A stretch of DNA of 5,747 bases from Tissierella_B sp964485455 (GTDB lineage: Bacteria; Bacillota; Clostridia; Tissierellales; Tissierellaceae). Position numbers and translations under genes: made by a program. The notes under the pieces are model-generated. The model was not told the DNA's origin and did no database searches. It was given only the letters and a program-made list of their open reading frames with translations. Where the stretch lies: contig CAZAJU010000118.1 in assembly GCA_964485455.1 (NCBI GenBank), positions 1 through 5,747 of the forward strand, given 5' to 3'. Position 1 is the stretch's first letter. Each line of letters begins with the position of its first letter. Positions 5,038-5,747 of this stretch are shown piece by piece.

Positions 5038-5219
5038 ATGATCAAACAGCTGATTTTTATAACCCTAACTCTTTTGATGTTCTTTAAAAAAGATATTGAT
5101 AAATCAAGTTTTGTTAATGCTATTATTTTTGCAGACAAGATTTATAGCATAATCAATAATCGTTTAGAAGACATCAAAAAAGGAAAAGAGACCCCAATGA
5201 TTAAAGGAAGAGTTGTATA
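5038..5219 (+). pseudogene. Small ORF truncated by IS21-family insertion
   Basis: From ATG at 5038 the plus strand reads about 60 residues: MIKQLIFITLTLLMFF, a hydrophobic start that may be a signal or membrane helix, then a charged, helix-like part (KKDIDKSSFVNAIIFADK, RLEDIKKGKE) and PMIKGRVVY. The next codons, giving VN and a TGA stop, lie within the predicted end of the insertion sequence (TGTCAACTG at 5220). The natural C-terminus is therefore lost or lies beyond the element. AAGGAGG at 5016-5022 supports this strand, but its 15-nt distance from the ATG is long. A competing minus-strand frame (4926-5138, TTG start, one membrane helix, ending HGNVNYFIS) overlaps it. That frame has no ribosome binding site, and it passes through both inverted repeats. 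I favour the plus strand without certainty. The family is not recognised. Confidence 0.4.
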
Positions 5220-5266
5220 TGTCAACTGAAATTTAGGTCAAAAGACCATCGAATTCTAGGTCACTT
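5220..5266. repeat. IS21-family terminal region with internal TAGGTCA repeats
   Basis: The region starts with TGTCAACTG and contains two TAGGTCA words 23 bp apart, plus the palindrome GGTCAAAAGACC. The exact boundary is inferred from the TG tip and from where the interrupted plus-strand frame meets unrelated sequence. The partner terminal repeat is outside the window. Confidence 0.6.
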
Positions 5267-5279
5267 TTGTTTAATATAA

Positions 5280-5313
5280 TGCACCTACGAATAGACCCAT
5301 ATCCATAGGTGCA
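5280..5313 (-). terminator. Hairpin just downstream of istB
   Basis: TGCACCTA (5280-5287) and TAGGTGCA (5306-5313) pair perfectly over 8 bp with an 18-nt loop, starting 8 nt beyond the istB stop codon. The downstream run on the minus strand (TTATATT) is only partly T-rich, so this is a weak terminator or a hairpin that blocks inward or outward transcription at the element's end. Confidence 0.5.
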
Positions 5314-5321
5314 ATGTTTAT

Positions 5322-5747
5322 CTATACTTCTGAAGTTTTTGCAATTCGCATCGATTCTCTTAGTCGGTAAGAATCTCCCTCCATATTTATTAAAATGGCC
5401 TTGTGAGTCAATCTATCAACCATAGCAGCAGTAATTACTGGATCCCCAAATATCTCGTCCCAACGGTCAAATGATAAGTTTGTAGTTATGATGGTTGATT
5501 TTCTTGAGGCTCTTAGGGATAGATTAGAGAATAATAGCTCAGCTCCTTCTTTGTCAAAAGATATATATCCTAACTCATCCGCTATTACAAGGTCATATTT
5601 TTCAAATCTTCTTTCATATGCTAAAAGAGTCTTCCGGCTTTGGCATTCTTTAAGCTGGGTTATCAATAGTGGAATTGTGGTGAAAAGCACCTTGTAACCC
5701 CTTATACAAGCCTTTATTCCAAGCCCTATACTTGTATGAGATTTACC
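5322..5747 (-). CDS. istB: IS21-family helper ATPase IstB, partial (N-terminus beyond right edge)
   Basis: The minus-strand frame is open from the right edge to a stop at 5322-5324, giving 141 C-terminal residues of a protein usually about 240-260 long. The first visible residues are GKSHTSIGLG, the end of the Walker A nucleotide-binding loop. The Walker B motif DLVIADELGY, a sensor-1-like stretch STIITTNLSFDRW, and the conserved region DRLTHKAILI...GDSYRLRES follow in the order expected for IstB/DnaC-like AAA+ ATPases. In IS21 elements IstB binds and remodels target DNA and stimulates the IstA transposase. The C-terminal half is intact, with no frameshift, so the element may still be functional. 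An internal GTG at 5690 is not a real start because the Walker A loop lies upstream of it. Confidence 0.95.
   Translation of the reverse strand, partial: GKSHTSIGLGIKACIRGYKVLFTTIPLLITQLKECQSRKTLLAYERRFEKYDLVIADELGYISFDKEGAELLFSNLSLRASRKSTIITTNLSFDRWDEIFGDPVITAAMVDRLTHKAILINMEGDSYRLRESMRIAKTSEV

Larger units (their letters stand above)
5220..5747 (-). mobile_element. IS21-family insertion sequence, istB-proximal end (partial)
   Basis: The istB reading frame and the DNA beyond its stop define one end of an IS21-type element; istA and the other end lie beyond the right edge. The predicted outer tip is TGTCAACTG at 5220, fitting the TG...CA ends usual for this family. Inside the tip the word TAGGTCA is repeated (5234-5240 and 5257-5263), and GGTCAAAAGACC (5236-5247) is a perfect inverted repeat. 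Internal repeats near the ends are typical binding sites of the IstA transposase. The target duplication cannot be checked because the far end is missing. Confidence 0.8.

Noticed and set aside
4926..5138. Minus-strand 70-residue ORF with one membrane helix
   Set aside because: It has a TTG start without a ribosome binding site and runs through the stem-loop and the perfect palindrome. The overlapping plus-strand frame has an AAGGAGG upstream. It is not fully excluded, since the weak minus-strand terminator at 4799-4824 lies beyond its stop.
5488..5697. Plus-strand ORF opposite istB
   Set aside because: It is fully antisense to the clearly recognised IstB ATPase and has no ribosome binding site.

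Overview
The window is AT-rich DNA with strong AGGAGG-type ribosome binding sites, frequent TTG/GTG starts, lipobox lipoproteins and an IS21-family element. This points to a low-GC Firmicute, most likely a member of the Clostridia. The species cannot be named from the sequence.

Layout, all on the minus strand unless stated. From right to left: (1) 5220-5747 is the istB end of an IS21-family insertion sequence that runs off the right edge. (2) At about 5219/5220 this element appears to cut a small plus-strand ORF that starts near 5038. That ORF is preceded by a perfect 18-bp palindrome and a separate stem-loop. (3) 4622-4925 is a non-coding stretch with a hairpin plus T-run (minus strand) and short tandem repeats. 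(4) 3074-4621 encodes a 515-residue secreted protein of unknown function. (5) 2661-3073 has no intact gene, but holds short coding-like remnants. (6) 1-2660 holds seven small genes in one direction: a 66-aa membrane protein, a 131-aa lipoprotein, a 134-aa lipoprotein, a 79-aa membrane protein, a 141-aa membrane protein, a 68-aa DUF6440-like protein, and a membrane protein that runs off the left edge.

Most of the gaps between the small genes are about 70-110 bp. Several carry diverged copies of the same short motifs close to the preceding stop codon. This looks less like a metabolic operon and more like an accumulating array of small envelope-associated accessory genes. No enzyme is recognisable among them. 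A role such as immunity, defence or cell-envelope protection is only an inference from size, location and arrangement. No tRNA, rRNA or CRISPR array was seen.
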